Below are positions 53,926 to 63,081 of a stretch of DNA of 64,000 nt, piece after piece. The notes beneath the pieces are model-generated. The model was not told the origin of the DNA, searched no databases, and was given only the letters and a program-made list of their open reading frames with translations. A program made the position numbers and the translations under genes. Position 1 is the stretch's first letter. Each line of letters begins with the position of its first letter. The stretch comes from Polymorphospora lycopeni (GTDB lineage Bacteria; Actinomycetota; Actinomycetes; Mycobacteriales; Micromonosporaceae): positions 1 to 64,000 of the forward strand of contig NZ_JBCGDC010000030.1 in assembly GCF_042237075.1 (NCBI RefSeq). The letters are read 5' to 3'.

Positions 53926-54732
53926 GCTGCCCGGCGCGACCGGGTTGGGCAGCGCGCCGCCGAACCGGCGGTCCCGCCGGGCGTACAGCTCGCAGGCGTA
54001 CCAGAAGTGGCGCCGGTCGAAATCGGGCCAGAGCGTGTCGAGGAAGACCAGTTCGGCGTACGCCGACTGCCAGAGCATGAAGTTCGACGTCCGCTGCTCG
54101 CCGGACGGCCGCAGGAAGAGGTCGACCTCGGGAATCTCGGGGTGGTAGAGGTAGCGGGCCACCGTCTTCTCGGTGACCTTCGCCGGGTCGAGCCGGCCGT
54201 CGGCCACGTCCCGGGCGATGGCGGCGGCCGCGTCGGCGATCTCGGCCTGCCCGCCGTAGTTGACGCAGAACTGCAGCGTCAGCGTCGAGTTGTGCCGCGA
54301 CATCTCCTCGGCGGTGCGCAGCTCGGAGATCACGCTCTTCCACAGCCGCCCGGCCCGCCCCGACCAGACCACCCGGACGCCGAGGTCGACGAGCTGGTCG
54401 CGGCGGCGGCGGATCACGTCGCGGTTGAAGCCCATCAGGAAGCGCACCTCGTCGGGTGAGCGCCGCCAGTTCTCGGTCGAGAACGCGTACGCCGACAGGT
54501 AGGGGATGCCCAACTCGATGGCGCCCTCGACGGTGTCGAACAGCGAGTACTCGCCCTGCTCGTGGCCCTTGGTGCGGGGCAGGCCGCGTTCCTTGGCCCA
54601 GCGGCCGTTGCCGTCCATGACGACCGCGACGTGCCGGGGCAGCGCCTCCTTCGGCAGCACCGGCGGCCGGGCACCGGAGACGTGCGGGGTGGGTGCCTTG
54701 GCCGGCCCCTGGCGACTGGACGTCCTAACCAT
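53917..54732 (-). CDS. uppS: Isoprenyl transferase (polyprenyl diphosphate synthase, cis)
   Basis: 271 residues from ATG 54732 (GGGGAGTG upstream), overlapping the recO end by 8 bp. It builds the long cis-prenyl diphosphate used as lipid carrier for cell-wall precursors. Motifs: HVAVVMDGNGRWAKERGLPRTKGHEQG (catalytic Asp40), YAFSTENWRRSPDEV, and LFLRPSGEQRTSNFMLWQSAYAELVFLDTLWPDF. The recO-uppS order is standard in actinobacteria. Confidence 0.96.
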   Translation of the reverse strand: MVRTSSRQGPAKAPTPHVSGARPPVLPKEALPRHVAVVMDGNGRWAKERGLPRTKGHEQGEYSLFDTVEGAIELGIPYLSAYAFSTENWRRSPDEVRFLMGFNRDVIRRRRDQLVDLGVRVVWSGRAGRLWKSVISELRTAEEMSRHNSTLTLQFCVNYGGQAEIADAAAAIARDVADGRLDPAKVTEKTVARYLYHPEIPEVDLFLRPSGEQRTSNFMLWQSAYAELVFLDTLWPDFDRRHFWYACELYARRDRRFGGALPNPVAPGSTA

Positions 54733-55543
54733 CACTCCCCGCTTCCGACGGTGGCCGCGTGAGCCGCGCCCGCCCGACCCCTGAGTCCCGATCAACCAGC
54801 GGCAGCGAGCGTAACCCGCGCTCCAGATGCCACTGCAGGTGCGCCGCGACCAGGCCGCTGCACTCCCGCCGTACGGCGGTCTCGGTGGCGTCGGCGACCC
54901 GCCAGTCGCCGGTGGCCAGGGCCGACATCAGGTCGAAGGTGGCCGGCGCCGGATGCGCCGAGCCGGGCGGCCGGCAGTCCGGGCAGACCGCACCCCCGGC
55001 CGGTACGGAGAACGCCCGGTGCTGCCCGGGGGTGCCGCAGACCGCGCAGGCGCGCAGGGCCGGCGCCCAGCCGGCGAGTGCCATGCCGCGCAGCAGGTAG
55101 GCGTCGAGGACGAGGGTGCTGTCGTGCGTACCGTCGGCGAGCGCCCGTACCGCCCCGAGGGTGAGCAGGAAGAGTCGCAGCGCGGGCTCGCGCTCGACCG
55201 GGGTGAGCCGTTCGGCGGTCTCGGCGATGGCGCTGGCCGTGGTGTAGCGCGGGTAGTCGGCGAGGAACCGCTTCCCGAACAGGTCGATCCCCTCGACCTG
55301 GCTGATGGTGTGCAGCCCGCTGCCCTGGCCGTCGGGGTTGCCGGCGAGTTGCAGGTCGACGTGGCCGAACGGCTCCAGCCGGGCGCCGAAGCGGGACGTG
55401 GTGCGGCGTACGCCCCGGGCGACCGCGCGCAGCCGGCCGTGCCGGCGGGTCAGCAGGGTGATGATGCGGTCGGACTCGCCGAGTTTCTGCACGCGCAGCA
55501 CCACCGCGTCGTCGCGGTAGAGCTGTCTGCGGTAGCCGGCCAC
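54725..55543 (-). CDS. recO: DNA repair protein RecO
   Basis: 272 residues from GTG 55543 (VAGYRRQLYRDDAVVLRVQKLGESDRIITLLTRRHG). The N-terminal OB fold (ARGVRRTTSRFGARLEPFGHVDL) binds DNA and single-strand-binding protein; the C-terminal domain carries a zinc site CAVCG...CPDC. It loads RecA with RecR in gap repair. It overlaps uppS by 8 bp and is co-transcribed with it. An upstream ATG at 55618 is in frame but adds a segment unlike the family. Confidence 0.95.
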   Translation of the reverse strand: MAGYRRQLYRDDAVVLRVQKLGESDRIITLLTRRHGRLRAVARGVRRTTSRFGARLEPFGHVDLQLAGNPDGQGSGLHTISQVEGIDLFGKRFLADYPRYTTASAIAETAERLTPVEREPALRLFLLTLGAVRALADGTHDSTLVLDAYLLRGMALAGWAPALRACAVCGTPGQHRAFSVPAGGAVCPDCRPPGSAHPAPATFDLMSALATGDWRVADATETAVRRECSGLVAAHLQWHLERGLRSLPLVDRDSGVGRARLTRPPSEAGSDG

Positions 55544-55679
55544 CCGCCCATTGTCGCCGCCGGCCGGTGGGCCGGCCGCCGCCGGGGTGCCGGGTCGCCC
55601 GTGGCGACTTCGCGACACCCGGACGCGGCGGAGGGGGGACCGGACGACGCCGGTGGATCTCTTCCCCTACCGTGCAGGC

Positions 55680-56456
55680 ATGCGTCTCTCCCGCAACGTA
55701 GTGGCTGTCGCCGGCGCGGTGGCCCTCTTCGCCATCGCCGGCTGTGGAAGCGTGTCGGAGCGCCGGCTCGACTTCACCAACACCGAGGAGGTACGGGTCA
55801 CCGAGATCGTCGTGGTGTCCGGCTCCGGCAACGTGACCGTACGCACCTCCGCGCGCTCCGACGTGGAGATCGACCGGACGGTGCAGTACCGGGGCAGCGA
55901 ACCCGACCGGACCTACCGGATCGAGGGCACCACCCTGCGGATCGAGACCGGCTGCGGGCAGTGGTGCAGCGCCTCGTACGAGATCGACGCGCCGGAAGGG
56001 GTGTCCGTGCGGGGCGAGAACGGCTCGGGCAACGTCGACCTGACCGGGGTGGCCGAGGTCGACCTCAAGGTGGGGTCGGGGTCGATCACCGTCACCGGGG
56101 CGACCGGTTCGGTCAAGGTCGAGACCGGCTCCGGCGACATCAAGGTGAGCGACCCCGGCGCGGCGTTCACCGCGAAGGCCGGTTCCGGCTCGGTCACCGG
56201 CACCGGGCTGGGCGCCGGTCCGGTGTCGGTCGAGGGCAACTCCGGCGACGTCGCGCTGACCCTGGTCCAGCAGGTCGGCGTACGCGCGCATGCCCAGAGC
56301 GCGAACGTGACGGTGACCACCCCGGCCGGCTCGTACCGGGTGACCACCGACACCGGCTCGGGCAAGGCCACCATCGAGGTCGTCAACGACCCGCAGGCCG
56401 CCACCCACTTCGACCTGAAGACCGGCAGCGGCGACATCACCGTCAAGCCGGCCTGA
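55680..56456 (+). CDS. Lipoprotein with DUF4097-like beta-helix repeats
   Basis: 258 residues from ATG 55680. The signal peptide ends in a lipobox IAGC (Cys about 22). The mature protein is built from short repeats of the form VKVETGSGDIKVS, VDLKVGSGSITVTG, VEGNSGDVALT and FDLKTGSGDITVK, the DUF4097 right-handed beta-helix pattern in which each rung carries a G-S-G-D/N turn. Such adhesin-like lipoproteins are common in actinomycetes and have no known enzymatic role. The gene is divergent from recO and ends at a bidirectional hairpin. Confidence 0.85.
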   Translation: MRLSRNVVAVAGAVALFAIAGCGSVSERRLDFTNTEEVRVTEIVVVSGSGNVTVRTSARSDVEIDRTVQYRGSEPDRTYRIEGTTLRIETGCGQWCSASYEIDAPEGVSVRGENGSGNVDLTGVAEVDLKVGSGSITVTGATGSVKVETGSGDIKVSDPGAAFTAKAGSGSVTGTGLGAGPVSVEGNSGDVALTLVQQVGVRAHAQSANVTVTTPAGSYRVTTDTGSGKATIEVVNDPQAATHFDLKTGSGDITVKPA

Positions 56457-56461
56457 CCCTC

Positions 56462-56498
56462 GGCGGGGGCGGCCGTGCCGGGCACGGTCACCCCCGCC
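56462..56498. terminator. Hairpin between convergent lipoprotein and acyltransferase genes
   Basis: Outer arms GGCGGGGG (56462-56469) and CCCCCGCC (56491-56498) enclose an inner stem CCGTGC/GCACGG with a 3-nt loop. It fills the 46-bp gap between the two stop codons. Confidence 0.7.
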
Positions 56499-56502
56499 CT
56501 TC

Positions 56503-57618
56503 TCACCGGCGGGTCGCGATGGATTCGGTGACGCCACGCGTGGTGGCCCCCGCGACGACGTCGGCGACCGGGCCGACGTCCGCCGCCGGTCGCGGCTCGG
56601 CGGGTGGGCGCCCGTCCGGCAGCAGCACCGGCCGGCGCCGGGCGGCGATGTCCTCCACCCAGCCGAAGAGCGCCACGGCGACCGCCGTCAGGGCGGCGAC
56701 CAGGGCGATGCGGAACGCCACTCCCCCGGCCCCGCCGCCGGAGCGCAGGATCTGCCAGCCGGTGACGGCGGCGACCCCGTTGAGGCCGATGATCACCGGC
56801 AGGTGCCACAGGTAGATGGTCAGCGCCCGGCGGTTGAGCACGGTCACCGCCCGGCTCACCGGCGTGAACCGGTCGACCCAGGCCGCCGCGGCGGGCGCCA
56901 GGCCGAGCACCACGAGGATGACCCCGGCCGAGACGAGCCCGTTGGCGAGCCGGATGTCGTTGAGGTCGATGCCGCGCGGCCCCGGGTGCGTCAGGGCCCA
57001 GACCAGACCGGTCGAGACGAGTACGGTCGACAGCCCGACGAGCAGCCGGCGGGACAGTCGGCGCAGCAGGCCGTCGTGGTGGGCGAACCCGAGCAGCCAC
57101 GCCCCGAAGTAGAGCCCGAAGTCCCGCAGCACCAGGTTGTCCGGCGGCAGCAGCCCGAACGTGTCGACGACGAGCAGGACGTACGGCGCGAGCAGGGTGG
57201 GCAGCGGGAAGCGGCGGAAGAGCCGCAGCGCCAGCGGCGAGACGATGACGAACCAGAGCAGGTCGCGCAGGTACCAGACGGCGCTGAGCGCCTGGGCTCC
57301 CCATCCGTTGCTCGGCGGGTCGGACAGCGGCGCGGCCCACAGGATCAGCCGCCAGTCGACCGCCAGCCCGGTCAGCAGCATCGCCGGCACGAAGAGGGCG
57401 GCGAGCAGCCACAGGGACGGCAGCAGCCGGCGCAGCCGGCGGCCGACGGCGGCCGTACCCGAGCGGTCGAGCGAGGCGGCCATCAGCGAGCCGGCGAGCG
57501 CGAACATCACCGACATCGCGGGAAAGACCACGGTGAGGAACGCCCACCCCGTGCTGTGGTAGACGACGACGCGGACGATGGCCAGGAAACGCAGGAAGTC
57601 GAGGTACCGGTTTCGCAT
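56503..57618 (-). CDS. Acyltransferase family 3 membrane protein
   Basis: 371 residues from ATG 57618. It begins MRNRYLDFLRFLAIVRVVVYHSTGWAFL, the hallmark helix of acyltransferase-3 proteins with its conserved Arg and His, and continues with about ten transmembrane helices (FVIVSPLALRLF, YFGAWLLGFAHHDGLL, VSAGVILVVLGLAP, LTIYLWHLPVIIGL). The last 45 residues are a Pro/Arg-rich cytosolic tail. Such proteins add acetyl or other acyl groups to surface glycans, peptidoglycan or natural products. It sits between the SDR pseudogene and the lipoprotein gene, outside any pathway cluster. Confidence 0.87.
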   Translation of the reverse strand: MRNRYLDFLRFLAIVRVVVYHSTGWAFLTVVFPAMSVMFALAGSLMAASLDRSGTAAVGRRLRRLLPSLWLLAALFVPAMLLTGLAVDWRLILWAAPLSDPPSNGWGAQALSAVWYLRDLLWFVIVSPLALRLFRRFPLPTLLAPYVLLVVDTFGLLPPDNLVLRDFGLYFGAWLLGFAHHDGLLRRLSRRLLVGLSTVLVSTGLVWALTHPGPRGIDLNDIRLANGLVSAGVILVVLGLAPAAAAWVDRFTPVSRAVTVLNRRALTIYLWHLPVIIGLNGVAAVTGWQILRSGGGAGGVAFRIALVAALTAVAVALFGWVEDIAARRRPVLLPDGRPPAEPRPAADVGPVADVVAGATTRGVTESIATRR

Positions 57619-57726
57619 CAGCTCGAATCTCGGCGTGGGCGGCGGGGCGGTGGGCTACCTACCCACCCCGGAACCCATCCAACCCTACCGATGCACGTTG
57701 AGCCCGGTTTGACCGGGTCCGCCCGG

Positions 57727-58552
57727 TCAGCGTGGCTTGCCGAGCGGCAGCGTGCAGAAGGTGCCGCCGAGCAGGCCGACGGTCGGCGCGTGCGCGTCGT
57801 CCATCGGCGTCATACCGGCGGTGTGCGCCTCCGCGTCGTCGACCGGGTCGTATCCGATCTCGGCGCCCTCGGCGAGCGACCACCAGCGGTCCCGGTTGCG
57901 GCTGACCCCCCACAGCACCCGGAAGCCGGTGGCGTCGGTGGTCAGGCAGGCGTCGACGAGCCGGGCGCAGTCGTCGGGCGACAGCCACGCGTCGCGGTTC
58001 CAGGCCGCCGGCGTCGCGGTGCAGGCGCCGATCCGCAGCGCGAATACGGTCATCCCGAACCGGTCGGCGTAGAGGCTGCCCAGCGACTCGGCGGCCGCCT
58101 TGCTCCAGCCGTAGTAGCTGTCCGGGCGCGGCACCGACCCCGACGGGACGCCGTCCGGCCCGGCCGGAGCCGGCACCCCGGACGGCTCGGGCACGGCGGT
58201 AGAACCCCGCGGCGTGGATCGACGAGGCCAGCACGACCCGCGGCACCCCGGCGACCCGGGCGGCCTCCAGCAGGGTACGGGTCCCGTCGACGTTGACCCG
58301 CAGGATGTTCTCCCAGGTGTCCTCGCCGCGCAGCGCGGCGAGATGTACGACCGCGTCGACCCCGGCGCACGCGGCGGCGACCGCGCCTGCGTCGGTCAGG
58401 TCGGCGCGCAGCACCTCGACCGGCTCACCGGGGGCCGGCGGGGTCTGCGGACCGACGTCGAGCAGGCGCAGTGCCCGATCCGGGCGGGGCAGCCGCTCGC
58501 GCAGGTAGTTGCCGATCCGGCCGCCCGCGCCGGTGACGAGGATCCGCCGCAC
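57727..58552 (-). pseudogene. NAD-dependent epimerase/uronate-dehydrogenase-like SDR, frameshifted
   Basis: The N-terminal half reads from GTG 58552: VRRILVTGAGGRIGNYLRERL (Rossmann GxxGxxG), ADLTDAGAVAAACAGVDAVVHLAALRGEDTWENILRVNVDGTRTLLEAA and VVLASSIHAAGFYRR. After about 58197 the sense continues in another frame: VPEPSGVPAP...RPDSYYGWSKAAAESLGSLYADRFGMTVFALRIG, with the catalytic YxxxK, ending at 57727 (GTFCTLPLGKPR). One extra base or two missing bases near 58190-58200 explain the break. Both halves are well conserved, so a sequencing error or a very recent mutation is likely. It starts 5 bp after the era stop. Intact relatives oxidise sugar acids or epimerise nucleotide sugars. Confidence 0.82.
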
Positions 58553-58557
58553 CAGCC

Positions 58558-59532
58558 TCAGAACCCCAGCCGGCGCAACTGCTTCGGGTCGCGCTGCCAG
58601 TCCTTGGCGACCCGGACGTGCAGGTCGAGGTAGACCCGGCGGTCGAGCAGCGCCTCGATCTCGGCCCGCGCCCGGGTGCCGACGTCCTTGAGCCGGCTGG
58701 CCCGGGCCCCGATCACGATCGCCTTCTGGCTGGGCCGCTCGACGTAGACGTCGGCGTAGATCTTGAGGACCGGGCCCTCTTCGATCATCTCCTCGACGAC
58801 GACGGCGATCGAGTGCGGCAGTTCGTCGCGTACGCCCTCCAGCGCGGCCTCGCGGACCAGCTCCGCGATCAGCACCTGCTCCGGCTCGTCGGTGAGCATG
58901 TCGTCGGGATAGAGCTGCGGCGACGGCGGCAGGTAGTTGGTCATCACGTCGACCAGCGTGTCGACCTGGTGGCCGGAGACGGCGCTGACCGGCACCACCT
59001 CGGCGAAGTCGCCCATCTCGCTGACCGCGACCAGCTGCTCGGCGAGCCGCTTGCGGTCGACCAGGTCGGTCTTGGTGACCACGGCGATCACGGTCGCCTT
59101 GAGCTCGGCGATCTCGCCGGTGATGAACCGGTCGCCCCGGCCCACCGGCTCGTCGGCCGGCACGCAGAGGCCGATCACGTCGACCTCGCTCCAGGTCTGC
59201 CGGACCAGGTCGTTGAGCCGCTCGCCGAGCAGGGTGCGCGGCCGGTGCAGGCCGGGGGTGTCGACGAGGACGAGCTGCGCGTCGGGCCGGTGCAGCACGC
59301 CCCGGATGACGTGCCGGGTGGTCTGCGGCTTGCTGGAGGTGATGGCGATCTTCTGGCCGATGATCGCGTTCGTCAGGGTGGACTTGCCGGCGTTGGGGCG
59401 CCCGACGAAGCAGGCGAACCCGGCCCGGTAGGTGTCCTCGGGACGCCGGCCCCGGATCTCGCCGGACCGGCCCCGGCCGGCCTGGCCGCCCCGGTCGGCG
59501 GGCCGGGCCGGACCGCTGGTACGACCGCTCAC
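58558..59532 (-). CDS. era: GTPase Era
   Basis: 324 residues from GTG 59532, which overlaps the previous stop by GTGA. It binds 16S rRNA and helps 30S ribosome assembly. The first 35 residues are a basic Gly/Arg-rich extension. G motifs are intact: GRPNAGKST (44-52), QTTRHVIRG, DTPGLHRP and TKTD. The C-terminal KH domain (EEGPVLKIYADVYVERPSQKAIVIGARASRLKDVGTRARAEIE) ends the protein. It belongs to the phoH-ybeY-corC-like-deaminase-like-era operon. Confidence 0.97.
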   Translation of the reverse strand: MSGRTSGPARPADRGGQAGRGRSGEIRGRRPEDTYRAGFACFVGRPNAGKSTLTNAIIGQKIAITSSKPQTTRHVIRGVLHRPDAQLVLVDTPGLHRPRTLLGERLNDLVRQTWSEVDVIGLCVPADEPVGRGDRFITGEIAELKATVIAVVTKTDLVDRKRLAEQLVAVSEMGDFAEVVPVSAVSGHQVDTLVDVMTNYLPPSPQLYPDDMLTDEPEQVLIAELVREAALEGVRDELPHSIAVVVEEMIEEGPVLKIYADVYVERPSQKAIVIGARASRLKDVGTRARAEIEALLDRRVYLDLHVRVAKDWQRDPKQLRRLGF

Positions 59533-59915
59533 TCGACCACCGTGCCGAGCAGTGTGCCGTCCGGTGCGGCGACGTGGATCGGGGCGTCGGTGGCCAGGTC
59601 ACGCACTGCCGCGTGCCCGGAACCGTCCAGGGTGGAGGCCTCGGTCACCACGGCGGCGGCCTCCAGCCGGCTGGCGCCGGCCGAGGCGGCGGACGCGACG
59701 GCCAGTTGGAGAGCGGTCAGCGTCAGCGAGGGCAGCGAGACGTTGGTGGCCGCGTACGTCCGGCCGTCCTGGTCGCGTACCGCGGCGCCTTCGAGCCCGC
59801 CGGTCCGGGCCCGCGCGCTACGGGCGAGGGTGACCAGCTTGGCGTCCTCGGCGCCCAGCTCGACGGCGCCGCTCTGACCGCCGGGAATGGCGGCGGCGGT
59901 GGGTGACTCAGGCAT
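59529..59915 (-). CDS. Cytidine deaminase-like protein lacking the zinc/catalytic motifs
   Basis: 128 residues from ATG 59915 (GAGG upstream), overlapping the upstream gene by 8 bp and era by 3-4 bp. The fold resembles the cytidine deaminase superfamily (DAKLVTLARSARARTGGLEGAAVRDQDGRTYAATNVSLPSLTLTALQLAVASAASAGASRLEAAAVVTEA), as usually annotated at this position next to actinobacterial era. However, the catalytic C/H-A-E and the P-C-x-x-C zinc ligands are missing (LPSLTLTAL where CAE should be; no Cys in the protein). It is therefore probably not an active deaminase. Its constant place beside era suggests a conserved non-catalytic role. Confidence 0.75.
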   Translation of the reverse strand: MPESPTAAAIPGGQSGAVELGAEDAKLVTLARSARARTGGLEGAAVRDQDGRTYAATNVSLPSLTLTALQLAVASAASAGASRLEAAAVVTEASTLDGSGHAAVRDLATDAPIHVAAPDGTLLGTVVE

Positions 59916-61293
59916 CTGCGGGTTGCCTCTCCTGGGGTGTGTCGTGGGATCCACGCGACTTCGGGGTCGCGCCGCCCTCGGCGGGTCGCGATTCGGCCTC
60001 GTCGGGCGAGACGAGCAGCGTCTCGATGCGGTTGCGGCGGCCGGTGGTGCCCTCGGCGACCAGCACCAGCCCGCCGATCCGCGCCCGCGCTCCGGGGATC
60101 GGCACCCGGCCGAGCGCCTGGGCGAGCAGGCCACCGACCGTCTCGACCTCGTCGGCGGGCAGGTCGACGCCGAACAGCTCCCCGAGGTCCTCGACCGGCA
60201 GCCGGGCGGTGACCCGTACGGAGCCGCCGTCCAGGCGCTCGACCGGCGGGCGTTCGACGTCGTACTCGTCGGTGATCTCGCCGACGATCTCCTCGAGGAT
60301 GTCCTCGATGGTGACCAGGCCGCCGGTGCCGCCGTACTCGTCCACGACGATCACCAGGTGGTTACGGGCCGCCTGCATCTCCGAGAGCAGGTCGTCGACC
60401 GGCTTCGACTCGGGCACGAAGGTCGCCGGACGCATCAGCTCGGCGACCGGCACCTGCTGGCTGCGCGGGTCGCCGCCACCCTGGGCCCGCACCACGTCCT
60501 TGAGGTAGAGCAGGCCGAGCACGTCGTCGACGCTCTCGCCGATCACCGGGATCCGGGAGAAGCCGGAGCGCAGGAACAGCATCAGCGCCTGGCGGGAGGT
60601 CTTGGTCGACTCGATCCAGACCATCTCGGTGCGGGGCACCATGACCTCGCGGGCGATGGTGTCGCCGAGCGCGATCACCGACCGGATCATCTGCCGTTCG
60701 CCGTGCTCGACGACGCCGCGCTGCTCCGCCAGGTCGAGCAGTTCACGCAGCTCGACCTGGGTGGCGAACGGGCCGTCACGGAAGCCGCGGCCCGGGGTGA
60801 CGGCGTTGCCGATGACGATCAGCAGCGACGCGAGCGGGTTGAGTGCCCGGCCGAGCCAGCGCACCAGCGGGGCGGTGGCCCGACCGACGGCGTACGCGTG
60901 CTGGCGGCCCAGGGTGCGCGGTCCGACCCCGACGACGACGAAGCTCACCACGGTCATCGCGCCGGCGGTGACCAGCGCGGCGGTCCAGCCTGCACCGAAC
61001 GTGTCGACGGCGACCAGGGCGACCAGGGTGGTCGCGGTCAGCTCGCACAGCAGCCGCAGCAGCAGCAACAGGTTGAGGTGCCGTACGACGCCGGTGGCGA
61101 CGACGTGCAGCGTCTGCGCGCCGCGTACCCCCTCCCGGGCCAGCTCGGCCGCCCGGGCCGGCGAGATCGCGGCCAGCGCGGCCTCGGTCATCGCGAACAG
61201 CCCGGCCAGGACGACCAGCCCCGCGGCGAAGACCAGCAGTTGCAGGTCGGGGAGGTTGGCCGCGGAGCCGGTGGCGGCTAGGAGGGGCGGCAT
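59908..61293 (-). CDS. CNNM/CorC-like protein with CBS pair and CorC_HlyC domain (era operon)
   Basis: 461 residues from ATG 61293 (GTG 61296 is one codon earlier); it touches the ybeY stop. N-terminal DUF21 helices (LLVFAAGLVVLAGLFAMTEAALAAISPARAAELA), CBS pair (IAREVMVPRTEMVWIESTKTSRQALMLFLRSGFSRIPVIGESVDDVLGLLYLKDVV and VIVVDEYGGTGGLVTIEDILEEIVGEI) and CorC_HlyC tail (VRVTARLPVEDLGELFGVDLP). It is the third member of this family in the window, but in the conserved ybeY-era neighbourhood. It is likely a Mg/Co homeostasis protein. Confidence 0.91.
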   Translation of the reverse strand: MPPLLAATGSAANLPDLQLLVFAAGLVVLAGLFAMTEAALAAISPARAAELAREGVRGAQTLHVVATGVVRHLNLLLLLRLLCELTATTLVALVAVDTFGAGWTAALVTAGAMTVVSFVVVGVGPRTLGRQHAYAVGRATAPLVRWLGRALNPLASLLIVIGNAVTPGRGFRDGPFATQVELRELLDLAEQRGVVEHGERQMIRSVIALGDTIAREVMVPRTEMVWIESTKTSRQALMLFLRSGFSRIPVIGESVDDVLGLLYLKDVVRAQGGGDPRSQQVPVAELMRPATFVPESKPVDDLLSEMQAARNHLVIVVDEYGGTGGLVTIEDILEEIVGEITDEYDVERPPVERLDGGSVRVTARLPVEDLGELFGVDLPADEVETVGGLLAQALGRVPIPGARARIGGLVLVAEGTTGRRNRIETLLVSPDEAESRPAEGGATPKSRGSHDTPQERQPADA

Positions 61294-61760
61294 CACTGGG
61301 CCCGGGTCGCCCGCCAGCTCGACAGGAGGCGGGCCTGCAACTCGAACATCTCCCGCTCCTCCTCCGGCTCGGCGTGGTCGTAGCCGAGCAGGTGCAGGAC
61401 GCCGTGCACGGTGAGCAGGTGCAGCTCGTCGGCGGCGGAGTGGCCGGCGGTGACGGCCTGCTTCGCCGCCACCTCCGGGCAGAGCACGATGTCGCCGAGC
61501 AGCGCCGGCTCACCGCCGGCGACCTCGCCCGGGCCGTGGTCGACGCTGCCCTCGTCCATGGGGAACGCGAGCACGTCGGTGGGTCCGTCGCCGTCCATCC
61601 AACGGTGGTTGAGCTCGGTCATGTAGTCGATGTCGACGAGCAGGACCGAGAGTTCGGCGAGCGGGTTGACCCCCATCTCCTCGAGGGCGTGGCGGGCGAC
61701 GGCGAGCACGGCGTCGGTGTCGACCCCGACACCGGACTCGTTGGCTATTTCGATGGACAC
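61293..61760 (-). CDS. ybeY: Endoribonuclease YbeY (rRNA maturation factor)
   Basis: 155 residues from GTG 61760 with AGGGGAAACA. The zinc motif HGVLHLLGYDH (residues 119-129) has all three His ligands, and TDVLAFPMDE is the second conserved block. It is a single-strand-specific RNase in 16S rRNA 3-prime processing and ribosome quality control. It follows phoH by 19 bp and is coupled to the CorC-like gene by a one- to four-base overlap. Confidence 0.96.
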   Translation of the reverse strand: MSIEIANESGVGVDTDAVLAVARHALEEMGVNPLAELSVLLVDIDYMTELNHRWMDGDGPTDVLAFPMDEGSVDHGPGEVAGGEPALLGDIVLCPEVAAKQAVTAGHSAADELHLLTVHGVLHLLGYDHAEPEEEREMFELQARLLSSWRATRAQ

Positions 61761-61779
61761 TGTTTCCCCTGGTTGACGG

Positions 61780-62832
<1,053 letters not shown>

Positions 62833-63081
62833 AGGTCGGGCCGCGGGCCCTGCGCCACCTGCTCTCGGTCTCGGCGCCGCGCGGGCGGCGCACTGTCGTT
62901 CCTCACGCCGCATGGGCGGCGCACTGGTTCTTACCGCACCGCACCTGCGGTGTTTACGAACCGTCCTGCCATCGTATCGGTTCCGCGGCGGGATGACCCG
63001 GGCCATTTTCGCCCGTACCGCCGACCCGCCGGTGGTGGTGGGCGGTCACCCACCAGCACCGGACGAAACAGTACGAAACAC

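Noticed and set aside
57659..59602. Single 647-codon minus-strand frame covering era and the SDR gene
   Set aside because: It reads era in the wrong phase (Pro/Arg-rich nonsense) and only becomes meaningful in the SDR N-terminal part.
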